Shown here in pieces: positions 16,509-26,069 of a stretch of DNA of 63,203 bases. Origin of the DNA: an uncultured Lachnospiraceae bacterium. GTDB taxonomy: Bacteria > Bacillota > Clostridia > Lachnospirales > Lachnospiraceae. The position numbers and the translations under genes were made by a program. The stretch spans positions 1 through 63,203 of the forward strand of contig CANPTH010000017.1 of assembly GCA_947576945.1 (NCBI GenBank), read 5' to 3'. Numbering within the stretch: the first letter of the stretch is position 1; each line of letters starts with the position of its first letter. The notes under the pieces were generated by a model that was given only the letters and a program-made list of their open reading frames with translations, was not told where the DNA came from and did no database searches.

Positions 16509-17472
16509 AGTTATCAGTTTTGTAATACCCTGCTATCGTTCGGCGGAAACGATCGGCAGGGTGGTGGCGGAGCTTGATGCAGCGATGCAGAAAATGCCGG
16601 CATATCAGTATGAGATCGTGTTGGTCAACGACTGCTCACCGGACAATACGTTCGAGGTGATTCGTGGTCTCTGCGCACAGCGGACGGATATCTGCGGCAT
16701 CAGCCTTGCCAGAAATTTCGGACAGCATGCGGCATTGATGGCCGGTTTTCGGTATATTCGCGGGGACATAGTAATATGTCTGGATGACGACGGGCAGACG
16801 CCGGCGGACGAGGCAGGTAAACTGTTGGCGAAGATAGAGGAAGGCTTTGATGTGGTATATGCAAAATATGTCCATAAGCAGCATTCCGGCTTTCGCAATT
16901 TTGGCAGTAAAGTCAATGAATTGATGACCAGAGTTATGCTGGGCAAACCGAAGGAACTGTATCTGTCCAGCTATTTTGCCGCCAAAAGGTTCGTGGTGGA
17001 TGAGATGCTGCGGTATACGAATCCCTATCCTTATGTGATCGGGTTGGTTTTGCGGACCACAAAGAATATTACCAATGTGGAGGTGGCCCACAGGGAACGT
17101 GAGTCCGGTGTGTCGGGATATACAGTGGGAAAACTGCTGGGCCTGTGGTTCAACGGTTTTACAGCGTTCAGCATCAAACCGCTGCGCATTGCCACTGCCA
17201 TGGGATGCATGACGGCCTGCGCGGGCTTCCTGTACGGTATTTATACGGTGATCAAGAAATTTGTCAATCCGAATGTTCCGATCGGATTCAGCGCCATGAT
17301 GGCGGCGCTTGTCTTTATTGGCGGGATGATTATGCTGATGCTGGGACTGATCGGAGAATACATCGGCAGGATCTATATCTCCCTTAACAATTCACCTCAG
17401 TATGTGATCAGAGAGTGTGTCGGCGAAGGCGGCGGACGACAGAAAGAGAATGAAAGCAGTAGAACAGTATGA
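16501..17472 (+). CDS. GtrB/ArnC-type polyprenyl-phosphate glycosyltransferase (GT2)
   Basis: A 323-residue GT2 enzyme. The Rossmann-type GT-A domain begins ISFVIPCYRSAETI, with VNDCSPDNT, LARNFGQHAAL and the metal motif CLDDDGQTP near residue 95. Two C-terminal transmembrane helices end with LGLIGEYIGRIY, the standard GtrB/ArnC/DPM1-bacterial layout. It makes undecaprenyl-phosphate-linked sugar on the cytoplasmic face. GtrA (9048-9476) could help flip it, and the polytopic proteins nearby could use it outside. The end overlaps the next start (ATGA). Confidence 0.85.
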   Translation: MSKVISFVIPCYRSAETIGRVVAELDAAMQKMPAYQYEIVLVNDCSPDNTFEVIRGLCAQRTDICGISLARNFGQHAALMAGFRYIRGDIVICLDDDGQTPADEAGKLLAKIEEGFDVVYAKYVHKQHSGFRNFGSKVNELMTRVMLGKPKELYLSSYFAAKRFVVDEMLRYTNPYPYVIGLVLRTTKNITNVEVAHRERESGVSGYTVGKLLGLWFNGFTAFSIKPLRIATAMGCMTACAGFLYGIYTVIKKFVNPNVPIGFSAMMAALVFIGGMIMLMLGLIGEYIGRIYISLNNSPQYVIRECVGEGGGRQKENESSRTV

Positions 17473-19343
17473 ATGAGAAAGAATTTAAGATCAGATTGAA
17501 ACTGAATACGATGGCCTTCGTGATTGCCACGGCGGGGACGCTGTGTTTCCCGCAGGTTCTTAATCTGCAGGAGAATACGCTGGGGTTTACCAACAGCATT
17601 TTTTCCCTGTTTGTATGGCTTCTGTGCATCTATGCAGTCAGCTGGTCGCTGCATACTATCGACTGGCAGGATAAGAGAGGATGGACGATCGCCGGCATTC
17701 TCTCCTTCTTATTTACCACGGCGATGCTGTTCGGGGTTCAGCTGGAAGCCGTGGGGAATGTGAATTTCAAAGACTGGCATCTGTGGGTATCGCTGCCGGT
17801 TCTGACCTGTCTTTTTACGATACTGGTGCGGAAGTTCTGGAATTTTCTGGGCAATATCGAAGCGCGTAAGAACAGCCTGGCGGCACATATCAAGCTTCCG
17901 ACAACACCGTCAGGGGCAGTCAAATATGTGGATGTCCTGATGTTTTGTTTTATGATTCTGTGCTGGCTGCCGGTATTGCTGGCGGTATATCCGGGATTTT
18001 TTGTCTATGATGCGCAGGAAGAATGGCTGCAGGTGGCGTCCAGGAATTTCACGACGCATCATCCTCTTGTGCATGTACTGATGCTGGGCGGCATCGTCTG
18101 TGCCGTGCATAAGATAACGGGTTCCTATAATCTGGGCATTGCCTGTTATATGCTGGTGCAGATGATGCTTGTGGCGGGCTGTTTCACTTATCTGCTTGTA
18201 TTTATGCGGCGAAGGAAGGTTGCCAGAGGTGTAAGGATCGGCTCATTGCTTTATTTTGCCCTGTTTCCTGTGATTGTGATGTTTACGCTCTGCTCTGCGA
18301 AGGATACGATCTTTACGGCGGCGTTGCTGATGCTGCTTTTGTCATTGATCGAACTGGGCAGTGACGGCGCAGCGTTCTTTGCTTCCTCCGGAAAGATGCT
18401 CTTTTTTGTGATCAGCGCCCTGTCCATGATGCTGTTTCGCAAGAACGGTGTCTATGCATTTGCGGTGATGGCGCCGGTTCTGCTGCTCTATGTCAATAAA
18501 ATTTTCTATGGCGGAAAGTTTTCATCAGGTGCTGACCGTCTGAAGAAAGCGGAAAAGAAGCCATATTTAAGGAAAATGTGCCTGCTGCTGGCGTTTATCT
18601 TCGGCGCTTATTTTCTGATTAACAGTGTGCTTATCATGACGCTCCATGCGAAGAATGAGGAAAATCAGGAGATCCTGACGGTTCCGATCCAGCAGCTGGC
18701 CAGAACCTGGAAATTCAATCCGGAGGTTTTTGAGCCGGATGATGTTGCGGCGCTGCATGAAGTGCTGCCGGAGGAGGCGCTGGTTCTGTACAATCCGAAG
18801 CTGTCGGATCCGGTGAAAGTCCATTTTCAGAATAACGTCTACGATGCGGACAAGTCGCGGTATGTGATGCTCTGGCTTAAGATCGGCCTGCGCAAGCCGC
18901 TGTCCTATATCAACGCCTGGCTGATGAATTCTTACGGTTTTTGGTACCCAGATACGGTGATCGACGTCTACTCCGGCAACAGGGTATTTACTTTTACGTA
19001 TGGGGACAGTTCTTATTTCGGATACGAAGTGGAGGAGCCGGGCTATAGAGACAGTAAGATCCCCTGGCTGGACAGGGCTTACAGGAAGCTGTCGCTGGAG
19101 ATATCGCAGGAAAAGGTGCCGATCTATTCGATGCTGTATTCACCCGGCGGGATTTTCTGGGGCATTGCCTTCGTGTTTGCTTATATGTTGTACCGGAAGA
19201 AGTATCATATTGTAGTTCCCTGCCTGATGATACTGATCGTCTGGCTGACCGTGATCCTGGGTCCTACGTATCTGCCCAGATATGTGCTGATTTTCTGGTT
19301 CGGCATGCCGCTGTTCGTGGCGATGCTGCTGGAGGAATTGTAA
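17469..19343 (+). CDS. DUF6020-like polytopic membrane protein (GT-C candidate)
   Basis: About 624 residues with roughly 12 transmembrane helices and a loop domain before the last helices. The stretch YPGFFVYDAQEEWLQVASRNFTTHHPLVHVLMLG is the hallmark of the DUF6020-type group; the Asp and Glu residues stand on the outer face as in GT-C enzymes. A second member at 37171-38817 has the matching YPGWLNNDAVWQIEQI..HHPYFHTLIM. It is coupled to the GtrB-like gene by ATGA, which suggests that it consumes the undecaprenyl-phosphate sugar made there. Confidence 0.65.
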   Translation: MNEKEFKIRLKLNTMAFVIATAGTLCFPQVLNLQENTLGFTNSIFSLFVWLLCIYAVSWSLHTIDWQDKRGWTIAGILSFLFTTAMLFGVQLEAVGNVNFKDWHLWVSLPVLTCLFTILVRKFWNFLGNIEARKNSLAAHIKLPTTPSGAVKYVDVLMFCFMILCWLPVLLAVYPGFFVYDAQEEWLQVASRNFTTHHPLVHVLMLGGIVCAVHKITGSYNLGIACYMLVQMMLVAGCFTYLLVFMRRRKVARGVRIGSLLYFALFPVIVMFTLCSAKDTIFTAALLMLLLSLIELGSDGAAFFASSGKMLFFVISALSMMLFRKNGVYAFAVMAPVLLLYVNKIFYGGKFSSGADRLKKAEKKPYLRKMCLLLAFIFGAYFLINSVLIMTLHAKNEENQEILTVPIQQLARTWKFNPEVFEPDDVAALHEVLPEEALVLYNPKLSDPVKVHFQNNVYDADKSRYVMLWLKIGLRKPLSYINAWLMNSYGFWYPDTVIDVYSGNRVFTFTYGDSSYFGYEVEEPGYRDSKIPWLDRAYRKLSLEISQEKVPIYSMLYSPGGIFWGIAFVFAYMLYRKKYHIVVPCLMILIVWLTVILGPTYLPRYVLIFWFGMPLFVAMLLEEL

Positions 19344-19357
19344 AAAAAGTTCCTCAG

Positions 19358-19386
19358 TTGTAAAAAATATACAATCGTGATATACT
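19358..19386 (+). promoter_or_regulatory. Sigma-A promoter of the ligase-PglF-PglE-PglC operon
   Basis: TTGTAA (19358-19363), a 17-nt spacer and TATACT (19381-19386) lie in the only sizeable gap of this part of the locus, about 90 nt before the gene at 19476. The next ten genes are on the same strand with short gaps or overlaps. Confidence 0.65.
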
Positions 19387-19475
19387 AAGCAGTGAAATTT
19401 CCGCGGTATGGCGCATTTTGTGTCAGAACAGGCGGAAAGACAAACATTTGGACGGTTACGTATCAGGAATAGACA

Positions 19476-22037
19476 ATGAATAGAATAATCAATAAGAGAC
19501 AGGCCATCTGTGGGACAGTCTGGGTGATCGTGATGTGTGCGGTGTTTATGCTGTGGCCGCTTCGTTTTGTGACGGAGACGGTGGTTTCAGACAGCAGCAG
19601 ACAGATCGTTATGGAGTCCGGAGAGATCGTCGATGGACATGCAGTACAGCAGATGTTCGTTGCACAGTATGACAGGCTTAAAAACATCGATATTTATTTT
19701 GCGGAAGGAACCATCGGCGGGGAATTCAATTTCGTATTGTATGACGCTTCCATGCAGATGCTCATGCAGCAGGTGATAGGTACGGAGGATATGAAATCCA
19801 TACCGGGAGACTGCACGGTACAGATTAATATCGATACGGAAGTCGGCAGACCTTATTACTATCTGCTGCAGGGAATGGAGACCCCGTTCCGCGTGGCGTT
19901 TGAGGATACGGCGGCTTCCGGCAATTTATATAACGGCACGCTCTACTATGAGAATGTGGAGGATGAGGAACACTGCATCGTCGCTTCCTATGAGTATGAG
20001 ATGCCGCTTCGCAAGGGCAGAACATTGATATGGGATGCTCTGTTTGTGCTGTTTGGAATTGCGGTTACGCTTCTTACAGGGAAATATTACAAAAGGTACC
20101 CGGAAAGAAACTGCCTGGTGACGGTGGAGAAGACAGTTAAGACCGTGTTGAATCCGGTGATCGTGATCCTGGGTGCGGCGGCATTTATGGCTGTGTGGCC
20201 TATGAAGCTGTTCGCGAAGGATATGGAATCCATTCTATTCTATGAGGGCAGTATTCTGATTGCTGTGGCGCTGGCGCTGTACGCGGTCAACCACAGCCGG
20301 ACAGGCTTTGCTTCGGACAGGACATTTGCGCATCTTCTGCGGGATAACTGGCAGAATTATCTGCAGGCCGCCCTTTTTGCGGGCGCTGTCGGGGCATGCT
20401 GTAATTATATGAACGGGCTGTTCGAGATGCACCATACGGTGGCGTACCGGCAGATGCTGGTGTATCTGGCGTTGGCCGTGCTGGTGACTTATAAGGCGAA
20501 AGACATTTTCAACTGGATGAACCTGATCTACTGTGTGATTGCGGGCGTGGTTGGATATCAGTATTACCAGAAGGCGGCAGCGGCGCTGCAGGAACCGGAA
20601 GAGCTGGATATTCCTGTGATCAGGCTCACTGCCTGGGTGGGAATCCTGACGGGGCTGATCCTGATCGGAACGATCCGCTGTATGGTACAGGGGCGGATCA
20701 GAGGCCTGTCTGTCTGGTATGGTATTCTGGTGGGCGGATTTTTCGCGCTGATCATCTGGTATCGCAATACCAGGGGATGGCCGATTTATCTGGTCTGTGC
20801 CTTTACGCTTTTCTATCTGAATATGGCAGCCTGGGAGAAGAAGGCCGTGCTTTTGCGGAATATCTGTAATGGCATTCTGTTTCATTTCGGCGTCATGGTA
20901 CTGTACTGCCTGCTTCACAGGCCTTACATGTTTTATCAGTATTACAGGTATCCGTTTATTTTCCATACGGTGACGATCTCGGCTGTCTATCTGGCGCTGG
21001 TGGTCTGTGCCGCGCTGGTGAAGTTCCTGGACGTATACAGCAGGAAACCGTATCTTGCCGCGGTATATAAAGAGCTGGCTGTGCTGGGCGTTTCATCGGC
21101 ATATCTTATCTTTACACTGTCCCGGACAGGTTATCTGGCGATGACGGTGACGGCAGTGATCATCATTCCTGTGATGTGCCTGTCGATGAACGCAGAGGTT
21201 TTTGCGGTGCGGGAGCCTGGTAAAACTGCCGGCCGGACAGTTTCCGACAGGAAGAGGGGAGCCGTAAAGTGCAGACTGCGGGGAATGCTGCGTGCGATTG
21301 TTATGATGCTGCTTGCCGTTATGCTCTGCTTTCCGGTGGTATTTACGGCGCAGAGAATCGTGCCGTCGGTTAAGGCCAGACCGGAATTGCATGAAATCGA
21401 AGAGATTCCGGAGGAGATCGTACACGGCAGGGACATGGATTCCAGATATTACATTACAATCCGGCGGTTCGTTCAGGTGTTCCAGATGAAAGTGCTGGGA
21501 GTGCCGGAGGATAAGTGTATAAGAAAATACAGTGTACGGGAGGACGGAGAAAGAAGACTGCACAATGAGCTGTTTGAGAACCGGGAGAGGATTCTGGTCG
21601 CTTCTGCGGCGGATACGTCTGCAGGAGGCGCACAGGAGGAAGATTCTGCGGATTCTTACACCAACGGCAGAATGGAAATTTTCAGATTATATTATTCTAA
21701 TTTAAATAAAGCCGGTCATGAAGATATGGGGATTATGAAGCCTGACGGACATTATATTGTCCATGCACATAATATCTATCTTCAGGTTGCCTATGATCAC
21801 GGCATCTATGTGGGTGCGGTGTTTATTCTGCTGGGCATCGGTACACTGATCCAGGCGGCAGTTTATTTCCACAGACATAAGGCGGACAGGGTATGTGCGG
21901 CGCTGCCGATGGCTGTCCTGATCCTTTTTGCAGTGGCCGGGTTGACGGAATGGATTTTCCATCCCTGCTGTCCGATTGCATGTTGTCTGATGCTGGCGCT
22001 TTCACCGTTATTGGTTGACAGCCGGAAGGCGGTATAG
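19476..22037 (+). CDS. O-antigen ligase/polymerase family membrane protein (Wzy/WaaL-like)
   Basis: An 853-residue protein. An N-terminal transmembrane helix and a soluble beta-rich domain (about 30-190) are followed by about 12 helices. The Wzy_C/O-antigen ligase signatures are present: LSRTGYLAM near residue 548 and, near 760, HAHNIYLQVAYDHGIY in the large outer loop. Such proteins polymerise or ligate lipid-linked glycans outside the membrane. The extra N-terminal exported domain is unusual for plain Wzy proteins and could recognise an acceptor. It heads the operon that encodes the PglF, PglE and PglC homologues. Confidence 0.75.
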   Translation: MNRIINKRQAICGTVWVIVMCAVFMLWPLRFVTETVVSDSSRQIVMESGEIVDGHAVQQMFVAQYDRLKNIDIYFAEGTIGGEFNFVLYDASMQMLMQQVIGTEDMKSIPGDCTVQINIDTEVGRPYYYLLQGMETPFRVAFEDTAASGNLYNGTLYYENVEDEEHCIVASYEYEMPLRKGRTLIWDALFVLFGIAVTLLTGKYYKRYPERNCLVTVEKTVKTVLNPVIVILGAAAFMAVWPMKLFAKDMESILFYEGSILIAVALALYAVNHSRTGFASDRTFAHLLRDNWQNYLQAALFAGAVGACCNYMNGLFEMHHTVAYRQMLVYLALAVLVTYKAKDIFNWMNLIYCVIAGVVGYQYYQKAAAALQEPEELDIPVIRLTAWVGILTGLILIGTIRCMVQGRIRGLSVWYGILVGGFFALIIWYRNTRGWPIYLVCAFTLFYLNMAAWEKKAVLLRNICNGILFHFGVMVLYCLLHRPYMFYQYYRYPFIFHTVTISAVYLALVVCAALVKFLDVYSRKPYLAAVYKELAVLGVSSAYLIFTLSRTGYLAMTVTAVIIIPVMCLSMNAEVFAVREPGKTAGRTVSDRKRGAVKCRLRGMLRAIVMMLLAVMLCFPVVFTAQRIVPSVKARPELHEIEEIPEEIVHGRDMDSRYYITIRRFVQVFQMKVLGVPEDKCIRKYSVREDGERRLHNELFENRERILVASAADTSAGGAQEEDSADSYTNGRMEIFRLYYSNLNKAGHEDMGIMKPDGHYIVHAHNIYLQVAYDHGIYVGAVFILLGIGTLIQAAVYFHRHKADRVCAALPMAVLILFAVAGLTEWIFHPCCPIACCLMLALSPLLVDSRKAV

Positions 22038-22046
22038 GGAAGAGAT

Positions 22047-23933
22047 ATGGAGAAAAAGAGAAAACCTTTTAATGCGAAATTATTTTACAGAAGAACCTGT
22101 CTGATCATCTATGATATTATCAGCATCTGGATCGCCAGTTATATGGCGATCCTGTGGCGCTATGATTTTCATGTGGACTCTATTCCGTATCATTTTATGC
22201 GTCCGATTGAACTTTTTCTGCCGATTAATATCCCTGTTACGCTGGTTATTTTTTATATACTGCATCTGTACAGCAGTCTGTGGGCTTTTGCCGGGGAGAC
22301 AGAGCTGCAGAATATTGTGGTGGCATGTGTTATTTCGACGCTGGTAAACGGTATCGGCATGCAGTTTTTTAAGATTACGACGCAGGCAGTTCCCAGAAGT
22401 TATTATGTGGCTTATCTGGCTTCGCTGGTGGTGTGCATTTTTGCCAGCCGTTTTTCTTATCGGTTTTTCCGGGGACTGAAACATAAACAGCAGAATAAGA
22501 AGAATCTGATCTCGGTCATGGTGATCGGCGCGGGAGAGGCGGCGAATCTGATTATCAGGGAAATTGTCAACAGCAATTTTTCCACAATGGTCATCAAGTG
22601 CATTATCGATGATGATAAGGGGAAATGGGGCAGGTATATCCAGGGAATCAAAGTGGTCGGCGGCCGGGATAAGATCGTAGAGTGTGCGGATATCTACGAT
22701 GTGGATGAGATCATCGTGGCGATGCCTTCTGCCCCGCGGGCGGAAATCAGGGAGATTCTGGAGATTTGCAAGGATTCGAACTGTAAGCTGCGTTCTCTGC
22801 CGGGAATGTACCAGTTGGTGAACGGCGAGGTCAGTGTGAGCAAGCTGCGTGACGTGGAGGTGGAAGACCTGCTGGGCAGAGATCCGATCTGCGTTGATAT
22901 GGAATCGATTCTGGGCTATGTGCAGGGCAAGGTGGTGCTTGTCACGGGGGGAGGCGGCTCCATCGGCAGCGAGTTGTGCAGGCAGATTGCTGCGCACAGG
23001 GCGAAACAGCTGGTAATCGTGGATATTTATGAGAATTCGGTCTATGATATTCAACAGGAACTGAAAGAGAAGTATCCGGAGCTTGATCTGGTGGTTTTGA
23101 TTGCATCGGTGCGCAACACCAACCGTATGAACTATATTTTCTCAACTTATCGCCCTCATATCGTGTATCATGCGGCAGCCCACAAGCATGTGCCGTTGAT
23201 GGAGGACAGCCCTACCGAGGCAGTGAAGAACAATGTGTTCGGAACTTTCAAGACGGCGCAGGCCGCGGCGATGAGCGGTGTGCAGCGTTTTGTGATGATC
23301 TCTACGGATAAGGCGGTGAACCCTACCAATATCATGGGGGCCAGCAAGCGGATCTGCGAGATGATCATACAGACTTTCGACAAGCATTATGATACGGAGT
23401 TTGTGGCGGTACGCTTCGGGAATGTACTGGGCAGCAACGGCAGCGTGATTCCGTTGTTCCGCAGGCAGATTGCGGCGGGTGGTCCGGTCACGGTGACACA
23501 TCCTGATATTATACGCTACTTTATGACGATTCCGGAGGCGGTCTCTTTGGTATTGCAGGCAGGAGCCTACGCCAGAGGCGGTGAGATTTTTGTGCTGGAT
23601 ATGGGAGAACCGGTTAAGATATTGACGCTGGCGGAGAACCTGATCAAGCTGTCCGGTTTCCGTGTGGGAGAGGATATCAAGATTGAATTCACGGGGCTTC
23701 GTCCCGGAGAGAAGCTGTATGAAGAACTGCTGATGGAAGAGGAAGGAATGAAAGATACGGCGAACCGCATGATACACATCGGCAAGCCGATAGAACTTGA
23801 CGAGCATGAATTTTTTATGCAGCTGAAGGAACTGAAGGATGAATGTCAGATTGAGAGTTCGGATATCAGGCCGCTGCTGAAGAAGATCGTTACGACTTAT
23901 CGCAGTGCGGAAGAGATAAATGATGTTTCGTGA
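22047..23933 (+). CDS. pglF: UDP-GlcNAc 4,6-dehydratase, membrane type (PglF-like)
   Basis: A 628-residue protein of the PglF/CapD/WbpM type. It has four N-terminal transmembrane helices, a CoA-binding-like domain (SVMVIGAGEAANLI) and a C-terminal SDR domain with TGGGGSIGSE near 300-308. The catalytic triplet is T420-D421-K422 (STDKAVNP). The usual SDR tyrosine is a methionine (M430-xxx-K434 in NIMGASKR), as known for membrane 4,6-dehydratases. It makes UDP-4-keto-6-deoxy-GlcNAc, the precursor for bacillosamine-type sugars. The PglE-type aminotransferase follows within 80 nt. Confidence 0.88.
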   Translation: MEKKRKPFNAKLFYRRTCLIIYDIISIWIASYMAILWRYDFHVDSIPYHFMRPIELFLPINIPVTLVIFYILHLYSSLWAFAGETELQNIVVACVISTLVNGIGMQFFKITTQAVPRSYYVAYLASLVVCIFASRFSYRFFRGLKHKQQNKKNLISVMVIGAGEAANLIIREIVNSNFSTMVIKCIIDDDKGKWGRYIQGIKVVGGRDKIVECADIYDVDEIIVAMPSAPRAEIREILEICKDSNCKLRSLPGMYQLVNGEVSVSKLRDVEVEDLLGRDPICVDMESILGYVQGKVVLVTGGGGSIGSELCRQIAAHRAKQLVIVDIYENSVYDIQQELKEKYPELDLVVLIASVRNTNRMNYIFSTYRPHIVYHAAAHKHVPLMEDSPTEAVKNNVFGTFKTAQAAAMSGVQRFVMISTDKAVNPTNIMGASKRICEMIIQTFDKHYDTEFVAVRFGNVLGSNGSVIPLFRRQIAAGGPVTVTHPDIIRYFMTIPEAVSLVLQAGAYARGGEIFVLDMGEPVKILTLAENLIKLSGFRVGEDIKIEFTGLRPGEKLYEELLMEEEGMKDTANRMIHIGKPIELDEHEFFMQLKELKDECQIESSDIRPLLKKIVTTYRSAEEINDVS

Positions 23934-24013
23934 AAACAGGCACGGGACGTATGAGTCCGGATCTGCAGAATTTGTTGCCACGGATGACAAAACCGTGGGG
24001 AGTAGGAGTTGTT

Positions 24014-25156
24014 ATGGGCAGAAAGAGGATCTATTTGTCATCTCCCACCATGCATGGTGAGGAACAGAAGTATGTGCAGGAGGCATTTGACACCAACTGG
24101 GTAGCGCCACTTGGACCCAATGTAAACGCTTTCGAGAAAGAGACGGCGGCATATACGGGCTGCGGATATGCGGCGGCGCTGAGTTCAGGGACGGCGGCGA
24201 TTCATATGGCGCTTAAGCTTCTGGGCGTGGGGCAGGGTGATAAAGTGTTTGTATCGGATCTGACTTTTTCAGCGTCCTGTAATCCGATTGTGTATGAGAA
24301 CGGAGACCCTGTGTTCATCGATGCGGAACCGGATACCTGGAATATGTCGCCGGAGGCGCTGCGGAGGGCATTTGAGAAATATCCGCACCCGAAGGCGGTG
24401 ATCTGCGTACATCTCTACGGCACACCGGCCAGGCTTGATGAGATCATGGCGATCTGCGCGGAGCATGACGTGCCGCTGGTGGAAGATGCGGCGGAATCTC
24501 TGGGCAGTACCTGGAAGGGACGGCATACGGGCACCTTCGGCAAATACGGCATCTATTCTTTTAACGGCAATAAGATCATTACCACATCCGGCGGCGGTAT
24601 GTTTGTGTCAGCCGAGGAGGAGGCAGTGAAGAGAGTGACGTTCTTTGCAACCCAGTCCAGAGATCCGGCAAGGCACTATCAGCATTCGGAGATCGGATAC
24701 AACTACCGGATGAGCAATGTCACTGCCGGGATCGGCAGAGGACAGCTGCTGCACCTGGAGGAGCATATAGCGAAGAAGAAAGAAATCTACAGACAATATC
24801 AGGAGGCGTTTGCGGATATGCCGGAGATCATGATGAATCCCATGAACCCGGACGGGGACGCCAACTGCTGGCTTTCGGGTATGGTGATCGCCGGGGGATG
24901 CAGTGTAACGCCCGACAGGATCATGGATGCACTGGAGGCGGAGAATATAGAGTCAAGGCCGATCTGGAAGCCGATGCACCTGCAGCCGGTGTTTGCAGAC
25001 TGTGATTTCGTGCCGCACTATGAGGACGGAAGAAGTGTGGGAGAAGAAGTGTTCGCCAGAGGTCTGTGCCTGCCCAGTGATGTGAAGAATACGCCGGAGG
25101 ACATGGAACTGATCATCAGGACGATAAGAGGCTGCTTTGCGGCGCAGGAGAGATAG
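24014..25156 (+). CDS. pglE: UDP-4-amino-sugar transaminase (PglE-like, DegT family)
   Basis: A DegT/DnrJ/EryC1/StrS aminotransferase of 380 residues. It begins KRIYLSSPTMHGEEQKYV, has AALSSGTAAIHMAL, VEDAAESLGS, the PLP lysine K187 in YSFNGNKIITTSGGG and the IGYNYRMSNV segment. These fit PglE-like enzymes that aminate UDP-4-keto-6-deoxy-GlcNAc to UDP-4-amino-4,6-dideoxy-GlcNAc. I use the ATG at 24014, which follows TAGGAG at 5 nt; upstream in-frame ATGs have no RBS and add a non-homologous tail overlapping pglF. No PglD-type hexapeptide acetyltransferase is found, so another group may cap the 4-amino function. Confidence 0.85.
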   Translation: MGRKRIYLSSPTMHGEEQKYVQEAFDTNWVAPLGPNVNAFEKETAAYTGCGYAAALSSGTAAIHMALKLLGVGQGDKVFVSDLTFSASCNPIVYENGDPVFIDAEPDTWNMSPEALRRAFEKYPHPKAVICVHLYGTPARLDEIMAICAEHDVPLVEDAAESLGSTWKGRHTGTFGKYGIYSFNGNKIITTSGGGMFVSAEEEAVKRVTFFATQSRDPARHYQHSEIGYNYRMSNVTAGIGRGQLLHLEEHIAKKKEIYRQYQEAFADMPEIMMNPMNPDGDANCWLSGMVIAGGCSVTPDRIMDALEAENIESRPIWKPMHLQPVFADCDFVPHYEDGRSVGEEVFARGLCLPSDVKNTPEDMELIIRTIRGCFAAQER

Positions 25157-25158
25157 GT

Positions 25159-25407
25159 ATGGAGTTGTTTGACGAGAAGGAGAAACGTCAGGTATGTGAC
25201 GAGATCGCGCATTTCTTTAAAGAGGAGCATGACCTGGAGCTGGGAATTATCGGAACCGGCAGTGTGCTGGATTTTTTTCAGGAGATACTGGGAGACAGGA
25301 TCTATAACAAGGCGTTGGATGACGCCCGGGCATTTTATGCGAAGTATGCGGATAATATGGAGACGGATTTCTATGCTCTGTACCGGGATACCAGATTCTC
25401 AGGCTGA
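25159..25407 (+). CDS. DUF2164 family small protein
   Basis: An 82-residue acidic protein that matches the DUF2164 pattern: a KEKRQVCDEIAHFFKEEHDLELG helix, then LDFFQEILGDRIYNKALDDARAFY. The family has no known function and is usually encoded singly. Here it is wedged two nucleotides after pglE and 17 before pglC, so it is surely cotranscribed. That position suggests a role in, or at least carriage with, the amino-sugar pathway. No membrane span, metal motif or catalytic motif is visible. Confidence 0.75.
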   Translation: MELFDEKEKRQVCDEIAHFFKEEHDLELGIIGTGSVLDFFQEILGDRIYNKALDDARAFYAKYADNMETDFYALYRDTRFSG

Positions 25408-25424
25408 GCAGGAATGGGGGTATT

Positions 25425-26069
25425 ATGTACAAGAACTATATAAAACGGTGCCTGGACTTTCTCTTATCGCTGTGTGCGCTGATTGTGCTCAGTCCGATCC
25501 TGCTTGTACTCTGCATTCTGGTGCGGGTGAAACTGGGAAGCCCCATTTTCTTTAAACAGGAACGGCCGGGGAGGGAAGGGAAGATTTTTACATTGTGTAA
25601 GTTTCGCACGATGACAGATAAGAGGGATGAAAAGGGGGAGCTTCTTCCGGATGAGAAGCGGCTTACGAAATTTGGCAGGCTGCTGCGCTCCACCAGTCTG
25701 GATGAACTGCCGGAACTGTTGAATATTTTAAAAGGGGATATGAGCATTATTGGACCCCGTCCCCTGCTGGTGCGCTATCTGCCCTGGTATACGGATGAGG
25801 AGATGCACCGGCATGATGTGCGTCCGGGTCTTACCGGACTGGCACAGGTGAACGGCAGAAATGCGCTGGGCTGGGAGGACAGATTTGCCTATGATCTGGA
25901 ATATGTGGAACACTGCAGTTTCGGGATGGACGTCGGGATTATTCTGATGACTGTGGGGAAGGTATTGAAGCGATCGGGGACTTTGTCCGGCAGTGAGCAG
26001 ACGGTGGAAGATTTTGACGTTTACCGTAAGAAGTGTGGAGGGCAGTGTGAGGCGGATACCATTATTTGA
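25425..26069 (+). CDS. pglC: Undecaprenyl phosphate phosphosugar transferase (PglC-like)
   Basis: A 214-residue monotopic phosphoglycosyl transferase. The N-terminal re-entrant helix YIKRCLDFLLSLCALIVLSPI is followed by the amphipathic GSPIFFKQERPG segment. KFRTM, the catalytic dyad D92-E93 in SLDELPELLNILKGDMSIIGPRP, and RPGLTGLAQVNGRN follow in order. It transfers phospho-sugar from UDP-4-amino-4,6-dideoxy-GlcNAc derivatives to undecaprenyl phosphate and so starts the lipid-linked glycan. The length matches the catalytic-core form typified by PglC. It overlaps the next gene by 23 nt. Confidence 0.88.
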   Translation: MYKNYIKRCLDFLLSLCALIVLSPILLVLCILVRVKLGSPIFFKQERPGREGKIFTLCKFRTMTDKRDEKGELLPDEKRLTKFGRLLRSTSLDELPELLNILKGDMSIIGPRPLLVRYLPWYTDEEMHRHDVRPGLTGLAQVNGRNALGWEDRFAYDLEYVEHCSFGMDVGIILMTVGKVLKRSGTLSGSEQTVEDFDVYRKKCGGQCEADTII

